Assembly (NCBI GenBank): GCA_002441055.1
Contig: DJWR01000183.1
Location: 23,608 to 36,019 of the forward strand
Direction: 5' to 3'
Source of the DNA: Caulobacteraceae bacterium UBA6225
Lineage (GTDB): Bacteria; Pseudomonadota; Alphaproteobacteria; Caulobacterales; Caulobacteraceae
DNA length: 12,412 nt
This document shows, piece by piece, positions 1 through 6,526 of this stretch (positions are counted from its first letter, which is position 1; each line of letters starts with the position of its first letter). The notes under the pieces were generated by a model. The model did not search any database. It saw only the letters and a list, made by a program, of their open reading frames with translations, and was not told the DNA's origin. A program made the position numbers and the translations under genes.

Positions 1-1154
1 CCATGCTTGCGGGTGACGCTGGAATCCCCTTGGGCAAAACGCCGGAACAGCTTTTTGCGGTGGGCTTCGGTCAGTCCTGGCCCGCTGTCGATCACTTCGA
101 TGCGCAGGTGTTCTCCATCGGGCCCGGCCTCGGCCAGGCGCACGCGCACCGCGCCGCGATCTGTGAACTTTACCGCATTGCCCACAAGGTTGAGCAGGAT
201 CTGCCGCAGCCGGAGGCTGTCGATCTGGCGCCGCGGGCGCGGCAGTTCGTCGATGATGTCCAGCTGGACCCCTTTGACCGAGGCCTGCACCGACAGGATC
301 TCCCTGACCTCATCGGTTAGGGCGCGGACATCGGCTGGCTCCAGCTCAAGCTCGATCTGGCCCGCCTCCAGCTTGGAGACGTCAAGGATGTCGTTGATCA
401 AGGCCAGCAGCGCCTCGCCCGCAATGGCGATGCGTCGGACATGGCTTTCAGCCGGCTCGGGCAAGACAGCTTGCTGCAACAGGGCGGTGAAGCCGAGAAT
501 GCTGGTGAGTGGGGTGCGCAGCTCGTGGCTCATATTGGCCAGGAAGGCCGCCTTGGCCTCCACCGCGGCCTCCAGCCGCCGCTGCAGGGCCCGCTGATCG
601 GTGACATCGCGATAGACGCTGATCAGTTCGGCAGGCCTGCCCGCAGAGTCGTAAACCACCGTCGAGGCGCCCTCGAGCCACACCGTCTGTCCGGCCCTGG
701 TCAGGGCGGGATAGGGCTTCTGCATGATTTCCCGGGGCAGGGCGGGGTCAAAGTCCGGGGAGGCGGGGTCAAAGACCGCCGCCAGCCCTGCGATGACCTC
801 CTGACGCTGATCGGGGGCGACGAAGTCGGCCAGGTTCCGCCCAACCACCTCATCTGGGGTGTAGCCAAGCATCTGAATCGACGGAGACGCATAGGCGATC
901 ACCCCATGACGGTCGGCGCGCACCAGGACGTCATGGCAGTGGTTGGCCAGCATGCGGTAGCTGGCCTCACTTTGGGCCAGCCGGGCCTCGGCCTCCCGCC
1001 GCAGACCAAGCTCAAACCGCAGGCGAAGGGCGTCTTCCACCGCATGGGCCAGGGCGCGCAGTTGATCGCGGGCCTGCGCGTTCATCGGCGTGCGGGGCGC
1101 GGTGTCCAGGACGCAGAGCGCGCCGATGGGATCCCCTGAAGGGCTGCGGATCAC
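1..1154 (-). CDS. Sensor histidine kinase, PAS-HisKA-HATPase part (downstream fragment of a frameshifted gene; runs off the window)
   Basis: This frame is open from about 1154 down to the window edge. It starts with the second half of a GAF domain (IRSPSGDPIGALCVLD), followed by a linker helix and a PAS domain (SYRMLANHCHDVL to VYRDVTDQRAL). Next comes a HisKA dimerisation domain with the H-box NMSHELRTPL, whose phospho-accepting His codon is at 525-527. The HATPase_c domain shows an N-box (LNLVGNAVKFTD), a G1-box (VIDSGPG) and an F-box-like FRRFAQGDSSVTRKHG, where the window stops just before the expected G2 box. No membrane segment is visible, so it is probably a cytoplasmic hybrid-type or simple kinase; a receiver domain could lie outside the window. 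The frame is out of register by one base with the GAF start at 1151-1489. If the shift is real, this half could only be made from an internal start such as GTG at 1154. Confidence 0.85.
   Translation of the reverse strand, partial: MIRSPSGDPIGALCVLDTAPRTPMNAQARDQLRALAHAVEDALRLRFELGLRREAEARLAQSEASYRMLANHCHDVLVRADRHGVIAYASPSIQMLGYTPDEVVGRNLADFVAPDQRQEVIAGLAAVFDPASPDFDPALPREIMQKPYPALTRAGQTVWLEGASTVVYDSAGRPAELISVYRDVTDQRALQRRLEAAVEAKAAFLANMSHELRTPLTSILGFTALLQQAVLPEPAESHVRRIAIAGEALLALINDILDVSKLEAGQIELELEPADVRALTDEVREILSVQASVKGVQLDIIDELPRPRRQIDSLRLRQILLNLVGNAVKFTDRGAVRVRLAEAGPDGEHLRIEVIDSGPGLTEAHRKKLFRRFAQGDSSVTRKH
741..774. repeat. 13-bp direct repeat with 21-bp period inside the PAS domain
   Basis: The 13-mer GGCGGGGTCAAAG occurs at 741-753 and again at 762-774. 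The 21-bp period equals seven codons, so on the minus strand it encodes a duplicated FDPA (FDPASPD then FDPALPR) in the PAS domain. It looks like an in-frame tandem duplication that lengthened a PAS loop without breaking the frame. Confidence 0.6.
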
Positions 1155-1489
1155 AGCGCCGAGAAATAGCGCAGGTTCATCTCACCCCAGACCAGGGGGT
1201 TCTCCGAAAAACGCTGATCTATCGAGGCGTCCGGGATCTCGTATACGTCTTCGCCCGAGGCCAGGGCGTGGGTGCAGAACGAGACCTCCAGTGGGGTCTC
1301 TGAGGGTTCGATGCCGATTCGCGCCTTGAACCACTGACGCCCACCATCCAGCAAGGTGACGGCGCTGATCGGCGCGGTGAACATGCGCGCGGCGAGGTTC
1401 ACCAGGGAGTCGAAGGACGCCTCTGGCTCGGTTTCAAGGATGTTCAGCCGCCGCAGGGCTGTGAGGCGTGCGGCGATGGGGGATTCCAT
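1151..1489 (-). CDS. GAF-domain N-terminus of the same sensor histidine kinase (upstream fragment, stops at a frameshift)
   Basis: This 112-residue frame begins MESPIAARLTALRRLNILETEP. It carries the typical start of stand-alone GAF sensors: FDSLVNLAARMF, a DGGRQWFKARIG strand and the FCTHAL motif, then NPLVWGEMNLRYFSAL and a TGA at 1151-1153. In this family the strand should continue as RYF-x-GA followed by RSPxGxxxGxLCVID. That continuation is present in the next frame, so one base appears to be missing near 1160-1166. I chose ATG 1489 because GGAG lies about 9 nt upstream and GAF homologues usually begin just before such an AARLxALRRL segment; in-frame ATGs at 1516 and 1543 are possible. 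Together with the frame at 1-1154 this is one gene. It could be a sequencing error or a young pseudogene. Confidence 0.75.
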   Translation of the reverse strand: MESPIAARLTALRRLNILETEPEASFDSLVNLAARMFTAPISAVTLLDGGRQWFKARIGIEPSETPLEVSFCTHALASGEDVYEIPDASIDQRFSENPLVWGEMNLRYFSAL

Positions 1490-1684
1490 AGGGGCGCGCT
1501 CCGAGATTGGCCCCATACCTGAGCGGCTGGTCGTTAAGGACATCCTTCGCCGGACTGCGGCCCGCCGCCGCAGGTTGCGTCGCCGAGGGGCCAACACATG
1601 TTTGCCAGCGGTCCCAGGTTATGCTTGTTCATCCAAGACGATGCGGGGGCTGTGTGACCCCTGCGCAGCATTAGGAGAACGCTC
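1490..1684. other. Divergent intergenic region between the histidine kinase and acyl-CoA ligase genes
   Basis: These 195 bp separate the two divergent starts and should hold both promoters. The only site I can assign firmly is the ligase Shine-Dalgarno AGGAG at 1673-1677, seven bases before ATG 1685. I found no convincing -35/-10 pair, CtrA-type TTAA repeat, terminator or short gene. Confidence 0.5.
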
Positions 1685-3442
1685 ATGACCGAGGCCGCTC
1701 TGCCTCCCGGCTGGCCTGCCATGTCCATCGCCGACGCCCACGCCCTGCTCACCGCGCCTGGCGTGCCGTTCGAGATGGAAGAGGTCACCGTCCGCGGGGT
1801 GACCATGAAGTCCTGGAAGAACTCGCCGCCCTCCCTGCGTTCGGTGGTTGAGGCCGGCCGCGCCCATGGGGAGCGCATCTTCCTGGTCTATGAGGATGAG
1901 CGGGTCTCGTTCGAGGCCTTCCACCGGGCGGTGGCCAATCTCGCCAAGGAATTCGCCGCCCGCGGCGTGACCAAGGGTGACAGGGTCGCCATCGTCATGC
2001 GCAACCTGCCGGAATGGGTCGTCGCCTTTTATGCCGGCGCCTGCCTGGGCGCCATTGTCACGCCGCTCAACGCCTGGTGGACCGGGCCAGAGCTGGAATA
2101 CGGCCTGACCGATTCGGGCGCCAAGATCGTCGTTCTCGATGCTGAGCGCTATGAGCGCCTCACCGAGCATCTGCCCAATTGCCCGGACCTGGTTCGGGTC
2201 TATGTCTCGCGGGAATCCGACGAGATCACCCATCCTGAGGTGACCAAGCTTGAGGATGTGATCGGCGCCGCCAACACCTGGGGTGACCTGCCCGACATCG
2301 CGCTGCCTGACGTGGCCATCGACCAGGATGATGACGCCACCATCTTCTACACCTCGGGCACCACGGGTAAGCCCAAGGGCGCGCTCGGCACCCATCGGGG
2401 CGTGAACTCCAACATCCTCACTGCCGCCTGCGCAGGCGCGCGGCGCTTCCTGCGCCGTGGCGAAATGCCGCCGGCGCCGGACCCCGACGGCCCGCAGCGG
2501 TCCTCGCTGATCTCAGTGCCCTTCTTCCACGTCACCGGCTGCTTCGCCGTGCTGAACCCCAGCCTGTTCGCCGGCGCCAAGCTGGTGATGATGCACAAGT
2601 GGGACGCGGTCCGAGCCTTCGAGCTGATCGAACGCGAGAAGATCCAGTCGGCCGGCGGCGTGCCGACCATCGCCTGGCAACTGATCGAGCACCCGGCCCG
2701 GGCCAATTACGACCTCTCGTCCCTGGAATCCGTGTCCTATGGCGGCGCGCCCTCCGCGCCCGAACTGGTCCGCCGGCTCAGCGAGACCTTCCCGAAGTCG
2801 CAGCCTGGCCAGGGCTGGGGCATGACCGAGACCTGCGCCACCGTCACCAGCAATGGAGCGGAAGACTATACCCACCGCCCCGACAGCTGCGGTCCAGCCG
2901 CCCCGGTGGCCGAGCTGAAGATCGTCGATCCGGCCGATGGTAAGACTGAGCTGCCGATTGGGCAGGTGGGCGAGCTGTGGGCCAAGGGGCCGATGGTGGT
3001 GAAGGGCTACTGGAACAAGCCCGAGGCCACCGCCCAGACCTTCGTCGACGGCTGGGTGCGCACCGGCGATCTGGCGCGGCTTGATGAGGAAGGCTTCTGC
3101 TTCATCATCGACCGGGCCAAGGACATGCTGATCCGCGGCGGCGAGAATATCTACTGCGTCGAGGTGGAGAACGTTCTCTATGACCATCCGGCGATCATGG
3201 ACGCCGCCATCGTCGGCGTGCCCCATCGCACCCTGGGCGAAGAGCCTGCCGCGGTGGTGACCCTGAAGCCTGGCGCCGAGGTCACCGAGCAGGAGCTGCG
3301 GGCCCATGTGGCCGAGCACCTGGCGGCCTTCAAGGTGCCGATCGCGGTGAAGTTCTGGCACGAGACCCTGCCGCGCAACGCCAACGGCAAGATCCTCAAG
3401 AACGAGCTCAAGAAGCTGTTCGAGGACAAGGCTGACGCCTGA
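1685..3442 (+). CDS. Acyl-CoA synthetase (class I AMP-forming, adenylate-forming ligase)
   Basis: This 585-residue cytosolic enzyme of the ANL superfamily should activate a carboxylic acid to an acyl-adenylate and then to an acyl-CoA. The core motifs are present in order: the P-loop YTSGTTGKPKG (222-232), the GWGMTE adenine-binding motif (377-382), GWVRTGDLA with the ribose-binding Asp462 (456-464), the hinge DRAKDMLIRGGENIY (476-490) and the C-terminal PRNANGKILK, whose Lys569 is the expected adenylation lysine. Length is normal for long- or medium-chain fatty-acyl-CoA ligases. The N-terminus has no signal or membrane segment. The start is supported by AGGAG seven bases upstream. The acid substrate cannot be read from the sequence: a fatty acid is the default, but aryl or short branched acids are possible. 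The next gene starts 3 bp after the stop, so the two are probably cotranscribed. Confidence 0.93.
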   Translation: MTEAALPPGWPAMSIADAHALLTAPGVPFEMEEVTVRGVTMKSWKNSPPSLRSVVEAGRAHGERIFLVYEDERVSFEAFHRAVANLAKEFAARGVTKGDRVAIVMRNLPEWVVAFYAGACLGAIVTPLNAWWTGPELEYGLTDSGAKIVVLDAERYERLTEHLPNCPDLVRVYVSRESDEITHPEVTKLEDVIGAANTWGDLPDIALPDVAIDQDDDATIFYTSGTTGKPKGALGTHRGVNSNILTAACAGARRFLRRGEMPPAPDPDGPQRSSLISVPFFHVTGCFAVLNPSLFAGAKLVMMHKWDAVRAFELIEREKIQSAGGVPTIAWQLIEHPARANYDLSSLESVSYGGAPSAPELVRRLSETFPKSQPGQGWGMTETCATVTSNGAEDYTHRPDSCGPAAPVAELKIVDPADGKTELPIGQVGELWAKGPMVVKGYWNKPEATAQTFVDGWVRTGDLARLDEEGFCFIIDRAKDMLIRGGENIYCVEVENVLYDHPAIMDAAIVGVPHRTLGEEPAAVVTLKPGAEVTEQELRAHVAEHLAAFKVPIAVKFWHETLPRNANGKILKNELKKLFEDKADA

Positions 3443-3445
3443 TCC

Positions 3446-4180
3446 ATGGGCCGCAAGCGCGCCGACCTGTTGCTGGTCGAGCGCGGCCTGTTCGACAGCC
3501 GCGCCAAGGCCCGGGCCGCCATCGAGGCGGGCCGGGTCCTGGCCGGCGGGACGGCGGTCCGCCGCCCATCCGACCTTCTCGATGATCTGAGCGAGATCAC
3601 CGCCCAGCCAGCCCATCCCTGGGTCGGCCGCGCGGCGCTAAAGCTCGCCCATGCCCTGGACCTCTGGCCGATCACCATTGAGGGGCGGTCCGTGTTGGAC
3701 GTGGGGGCCTCCACCGGCGGTTTCACCGAGGTGTGCCTGGACCGAGGCGCCGCCCATGTCTGCGCTGTGGATGTGGGGCGGGGCCAACTCCATCCAAAGC
3801 TCGCCAGCGACTCCCGCGTTCAAAGTCTTGAGGCCACCGACGCCCGGGATCTGGACGCCGCCCGCCTGGGCTTCGTCCCGGACCTCGTTGTCTGCGATGT
3901 GAGCTTCATCAGCCTGTCCAAGGCCCTGCCCAGAGCCCTGGATCTGGCGGCGCCAGGCGCGGACCTTGTGGTGCTGGTCAAGCCGCAGTTCGAGGTCGGG
4001 CCTGCCTTGGTGGGTAAGGGTGGCCTCGTCAAGGATGAGGCGGCCCGGGCCCGCGCCCTTGAAGAGGCGCAAACCTTTCTGGCCCAGTCCGGCTGGACGG
4101 TGAGGGACAAGGCCCAAAGCCCGATCACCGGCGGGGACGGCAATGTCGAATTCCTCGTCTGGGCGACAAAGCAGTCCTGA
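3446..4180 (+). CDS. tlyA: TlyA family rRNA (cytidine-2'-O)-methyltransferase
   Basis: This 244-residue protein has an N-terminal S4 RNA-binding domain (RADLLLVERGLFDSRAKARAAIEAG, about 4-60) followed by an FtsJ-like Rossmann methyltransferase. The SAM-binding loop is LDVGASTGGFT (84-94). The expected K-D-K-E catalytic tetrad is visible as Lys66 (RAALKL), Asp151 (CDVSFIS), Lys179 (VLVKPQFE) and Glu235 (GNVEF), each three residues earlier than in Mycobacterium tuberculosis TlyA. Family members 2'-O-methylate C1920 of 23S rRNA, and some also C1409 of 16S rRNA, near the subunit interface; loss gives capreomycin resistance. Only nine residues follow Glu235, so the C-terminal extension of the mycobacterial form is absent. 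The start sits 3 bp after the acyl-CoA ligase stop, which suggests coupling. The old name hemolysin A should not be taken as a toxin assignment. Confidence 0.93.
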   Translation: MGRKRADLLLVERGLFDSRAKARAAIEAGRVLAGGTAVRRPSDLLDDLSEITAQPAHPWVGRAALKLAHALDLWPITIEGRSVLDVGASTGGFTEVCLDRGAAHVCAVDVGRGQLHPKLASDSRVQSLEATDARDLDAARLGFVPDLVVCDVSFISLSKALPRALDLAAPGADLVVLVKPQFEVGPALVGKGGLVKDEAARARALEEAQTFLAQSGWTVRDKAQSPITGGDGNVEFLVWATKQS

Positions 4181-4184
4181 GCCC

Positions 4185-4220
4185 AAAGAAAAGGGCCGCC
4201 CACCGACAGGCGGACGGCCC
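4185..4220 (-). terminator. Intrinsic terminator of the glycine-zipper protein gene
   Basis: Read on the minus strand, the outer stem GGGCCG...CGGCCC (4220-4215 pairing with 4198-4193) is extended by inner CG pairs and followed at once by TTTTCTTT (4192-4185). That is a standard Rho-independent layout, placed 23 bp after the stop of the minus-strand gene. On the plus strand no U-tract follows the hairpin, so it would serve tlyA only weakly, if at all. Confidence 0.8.
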
Positions 4221-4242
4221 ATTCCACCAGGTTTCGCCAGAT

Positions 4243-4944
4243 CTAGTCGACGACCTGATAGCGGCCCGAATTGTCGCGGCAGACCCGGACGAAGCGCTTC
4301 TGTGTCGAGCCGTCCGGCATGTAGATCGGGCTCTCGGCGATGCTGCAGCCATCGGCGCCGGGGCGTTGAGCCACCGAATAGGTCCGGCCATAGCGGTCAT
4401 AGGCCTGACCATAGCCGCCGTGCGAGGCGGTGTAGCCGTAGCGATTGTTGTCGTAGGACGAGCCATAATAGCCGGGGGCGGCGCCGCTCTGATAGTAGCC
4501 GCCCTGGTATTGGGGTTGGCCGTAGGAGCCGCCGTAGCCCTGGCCGTAGCGGTTCTGGCCGTAATAGCCGCCGTTCCCATAATAGCTGTTCTGGGTGGTG
4601 TGGCTGTCATAGCCGGCAGTGCAGGCCGCCCCGCGGTTGCCGATCGCAGCACCAGCCGCGGCCCCCAGGGCCCCGCCCAGCAGAGCGCCTTCGGTGCGCA
4701 CGCCCCCGGCCGCAGCGTTGGAGCCGATCACCGCGCCCAGGGCGCCGCCGATCAGGGCGCCAGCCGTGCTGCGATTGGTCTGGTCGCGGCGGCAGGGGTC
4801 GTAATAGGCCTGGCCCTGGGTCTGACCATAGTAGCCGTAGGACTGGGCCGAAGCCGCGGTCGGCGCCACAGCGGCGGCGGCGAGAGTGGCGACGCCCGCA
4901 ACCGCGGCGACGGCGCCCTTGGCGATGGTGGAACGGGTGGACAT
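4243..4944 (-). CDS. Secreted glycine-zipper (2TM-like) protein with Tyr/Gly-rich middle
   Basis: This 233-residue protein starts MSTRSTIAKGAVAAVAGVA, a signal peptide with a likely cut after AASA and before QSYGYYG. The mature part holds two glycine-zipper segments (AGALIGGALGAVIGS and EGALLGGALGAAAGAAIG) resembling the 17-kDa surface-antigen/glycine-zipper 2TM families. Then comes a long low-complexity stretch rich in Tyr, Gly, Gln and Ser with many YYG and GYG units, and a conserved-looking C-terminus (IYMPDGSTQKRFVRVCRDNSGRYQVVD). It should be periplasmic or attached to the outer envelope, perhaps in oligomeric form; its molecular function is unknown. I chose ATG 4944 because GGGAG lies seven bases upstream and the signal peptide starts there. 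A longer frame from 5049 would bury the signal peptide. A strong terminator follows, so it is probably monocistronic. Confidence 0.85.
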   Translation of the reverse strand: MSTRSTIAKGAVAAVAGVATLAAAAVAPTAASAQSYGYYGQTQGQAYYDPCRRDQTNRSTAGALIGGALGAVIGSNAAAGGVRTEGALLGGALGAAAGAAIGNRGAACTAGYDSHTTQNSYYGNGGYYGQNRYGQGYGGSYGQPQYQGGYYQSGAAPGYYGSSYDNNRYGYTASHGGYGQAYDRYGRTYSVAQRPGADGCSIAESPIYMPDGSTQKRFVRVCRDNSGRYQVVD

Positions 4945-5105
4945 CGAGGCTCTCCCTTGAGCGAAAATCATGGACGGCGGTAAGGCGCGCCCTTTTCGAG
5001 TCTGAATATGGCGGCGCTTTCCTGAACGGCCGTTGAGCGGGTCGTTCATCTTCGTTCATCTGGCCTGCGACGCGCCAGTCGTGGCGTCCGGCGTCAAAAT
5101 GTGAA
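4945..5105. other. Divergent intergenic region between the glycine-zipper and RNA methyltransferase genes
   Basis: These 161 bp hold the Shine-Dalgarno of the minus-strand gene, one GAGTC (a GANTC-type CcrM methylation sequence) at 4998-5002, and a 10-bp tandem repeat at 5043-5062. I see no trustworthy -35/-10 pair for either gene, and no strong Shine-Dalgarno before the methyltransferase ATG at 5106. Confidence 0.45.
5043..5062. repeat. 10-bp tandem repeat upstream of two divergent genes
   Basis: CGTTCATCTT (5043-5052) is followed at once by CGTTCATCTG (5053-5062), nine of ten bases identical. Two copies one helical turn apart could be a regulator's direct-repeat site. No known regulator was recognised. 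Confidence 0.45.
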
Positions 5106-6413
5106 ATGGCCCTGTGGATGCGAAGTTCCAAACCTATCCGCCGCACCTCCACCCGTCCGCCCGCCGGGCCCGCGCCTGAGGCCGAGGTCACCATCACGGA
5201 GATGGGCGGGGAGGGCGACGGCATGGCGCCTGGGCCTATCTTCGCCAGTTTCACCCTTCCGGGGGAACGGGTGCGGGTGGCGGGGACCGGCGAACGGCGT
5301 CGAACCCTGGAGATCCTCCAGGCGAGTCCCGAGCGGGTCGAGCCGCCCTGTCCGCACTTTGGCCAGTGCGGTGGTTGCGCCCTGCAGCACTGGGGCATGG
5401 ACCCCTATCTGGCCTGGAAGCGTGAGCGTCTGATCGGCACTCTGGCCCGCCAGCATATCGAGACCGAGGTCCTGCCGATCTTCGCCTCGCCGCCCTTCAG
5501 CCGCCGACGGGCGGCCCTGCATGCTCGCCAGGGGCGCAAGGACGAGGCGCGACTGGGCTACAAGATCCGCAACTCATGGGATCTGGTGGACATCAATGTC
5601 TGCCCGATTTCCGATCCCAAGATCACCGCCGCCCTGCCGGCCATGCGCCGCCTGGCCGCCCCGCTCTTTGAGCATCCCAAGTCTGCGCCGACCCTGCATG
5701 TCACCCTGACCGATGATGGGCTGGACATCGACATCACCGGCGTCGAGCGCAAGAGTGGTGGGCTGTCGGCCGCCGCCCGCATGCGCCTGGCCGAGCAGGC
5801 CGCCGCCGGCGGGTTCGCGCGGGTCTCCATGGATGGCGAGATCGCCTACATGGACCAGGCCGTCCCAGGGGTGCGGCTGAGCGGCGTGCGGGTCGATCTC
5901 CCGCCGGGCGCCTTCCTGCAGGCGGTGCCCGCCGCGGAGAGCGCCATGGTCGACTTCGTCGTCGAGGCCGCCGCCGGCGCTGACCGGATCGCCGACCTGT
6001 TCTGCGGCGTCGGCACCTTCACCTTCGCTCTGGCCGGCGTCGCGCCGGTCTATGCCGCCGATGGCGCCGCGCCGGCGATCGCTGCCTTGAACGCCGCAGT
6101 AGCGAACGCCCCAGGTCTGAAGGGCGTCACTGCCGAAGCCCGCGATCTGGTGCGTCGCCCCTTGCTCGCCCAGGAGATGAAGAAGCTCGATCTCGTCCTG
6201 TTCGACCCGCCCCGGGCCGGCGCCGCTGAACAGGCCGGAGAGATCGCCCGGTCCAAAGTCAGCCGCGTGATCGGCGTCTCCTGTGCTCCGGCCACCTTCG
6301 CCCGGGATGCGCGAACCCTGATCGACGCCGGCTTCAGCCTGGATCGTGTCCTGCCGGTGGATCAGTTCCTGTGGTCGCCGCACGTGGAGTTGGTGGGCGT
6401 CTTCTCCCGCTAG
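5106..6413 (+). CDS. TrmA/RlmD-family class I RNA (uracil-5-)-methyltransferase
   Basis: This 435-residue enzyme should place a methyl group on C5 of a uridine in 23S rRNA or tRNA. A TRAM-like beta domain (about 27-75, EVTITEMGGEGDGMAPG) comes first. It is followed by a CPHFGQCGGC cluster that supplies Cys82, Cys88 and Cys91, with Cys166 (INVCPISD) as the fourth [4Fe-4S] ligand. The Rossmann part shows ADLFCGVGTFTFAL (296-309), FDPPRAGA (366-373), the catalytic nucleophile Cys393 in GVSCAPATFARD and the general base Glu428 in HVELVGVF. The Fe-S motif favours RlmD/RlmCD over TrmA, which lacks the cluster, but the target uridine cannot be fixed from sequence. The start is uncertain: ATG 5106 and ATG 5118 are both in frame and neither has a clear Shine-Dalgarno. 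The TAG stop forms the first bases of the palindrome that follows. Confidence 0.9.
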   Translation: MALWMRSSKPIRRTSTRPPAGPAPEAEVTITEMGGEGDGMAPGPIFASFTLPGERVRVAGTGERRRTLEILQASPERVEPPCPHFGQCGGCALQHWGMDPYLAWKRERLIGTLARQHIETEVLPIFASPPFSRRRAALHARQGRKDEARLGYKIRNSWDLVDINVCPISDPKITAALPAMRRLAAPLFEHPKSAPTLHVTLTDDGLDIDITGVERKSGGLSAAARMRLAEQAAAGGFARVSMDGEIAYMDQAVPGVRLSGVRVDLPPGAFLQAVPAAESAMVDFVVEAAAGADRIADLFCGVGTFTFALAGVAPVYAADGAAPAIAALNAAVANAPGLKGVTAEARDLVRRPLLAQEMKKLDLVLFDPPRAGAAEQAGEIARSKVSRVIGVSCAPATFARDARTLIDAGFSLDRVLPVDQFLWSPHVELVGVFSR

Positions 6414-6463
6414 AGCCCTTTCCGATCTGATTGCTTCAATCAGATCGGGCGAAAAGGGCTCTA
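6411..6463. repeat. Intergenic palindrome 1 (TAGAGCCCTTT...)
   Basis: The left arm 6411-6433 and right arm 6437-6463 pair as TAGAGCCCTTT (11 bp) and CCGATCTGATTG (12 bp) around a 3-nt loop, with four extra bases in the right arm only. The first three bases are the TAG stop of the upstream methyltransferase. It could fold in both strands' mRNAs and may act as a terminator or 3' stabiliser between convergent genes. Confidence 0.8.
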
Positions 6464-6474
6464 AATCAAAAAGT

Positions 6475-6525
6475 TAGAGCATTTTTGATCCGATAACCGC
6501 GTCACACTTATCGGAAAATGCTCTA
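6475..6525. repeat. Intergenic palindrome 2 (TAGAGCATTTT...)
   Basis: Left arm 6475-6496 and right arm 6508-6525 pair as TAGAGCATTTT (11 bp) and CCGATAA (7 bp) around an 11-nt loop. Four extra bases (TGAT) sit in the left arm only. It begins with the same TAGAGC as palindrome 1 and has the same outer-stem/4-nt-bulge/inner-stem plan, mirrored. Its right end lies one base from the stop codon of the minus-strand radical SAM gene. It resembles mobile-like intergenic repeats of alphaproteobacteria. Confidence 0.8.
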
Positions 6526-6526
6526 G

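Noticed and set aside
1151..1172. Programmed -1 frameshifting to join the two histidine kinase frames.
   Set aside because: The site TATTTCTCGG is not a strong slippery heptamer, and no clear stimulatory hairpin or internal Shine-Dalgarno was seen. A missing base is simpler.
2513..3616. A 367-codon minus-strand frame across the acyl-CoA ligase and tlyA junction, and a similar 258-codon frame at 1619-2395.
   Set aside because: Both are shadows of plus-strand genes with strong motifs, and their translations show no domain.
4185..4220. Terminator for tlyA on the plus strand.
   Set aside because: The hairpin is not followed by a T-tract on that strand. The T-tract lies on the minus-strand side.
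4945..5049. An N-terminal extension of the glycine-zipper protein starting at ATG 5049.
   Set aside because: It would place 35 polar, basic residues before a clear signal peptide. The ATG at 4944 has a good Shine-Dalgarno.
5044..5057. A second LexA-like GTTC...GTTC repeat.
   Set aside because: The spacer is six bases, not seven, and it is explained by the 10-bp tandem repeat.
6411..6525. Whether the twin palindromes are the CcrM-associated Caulobacter intergenic repeats.
   Set aside because: No GANTC methylation site occurs in either palindrome, so that specific class cannot be claimed. Only a general resemblance to alphaproteobacterial intergenic repeats remains.
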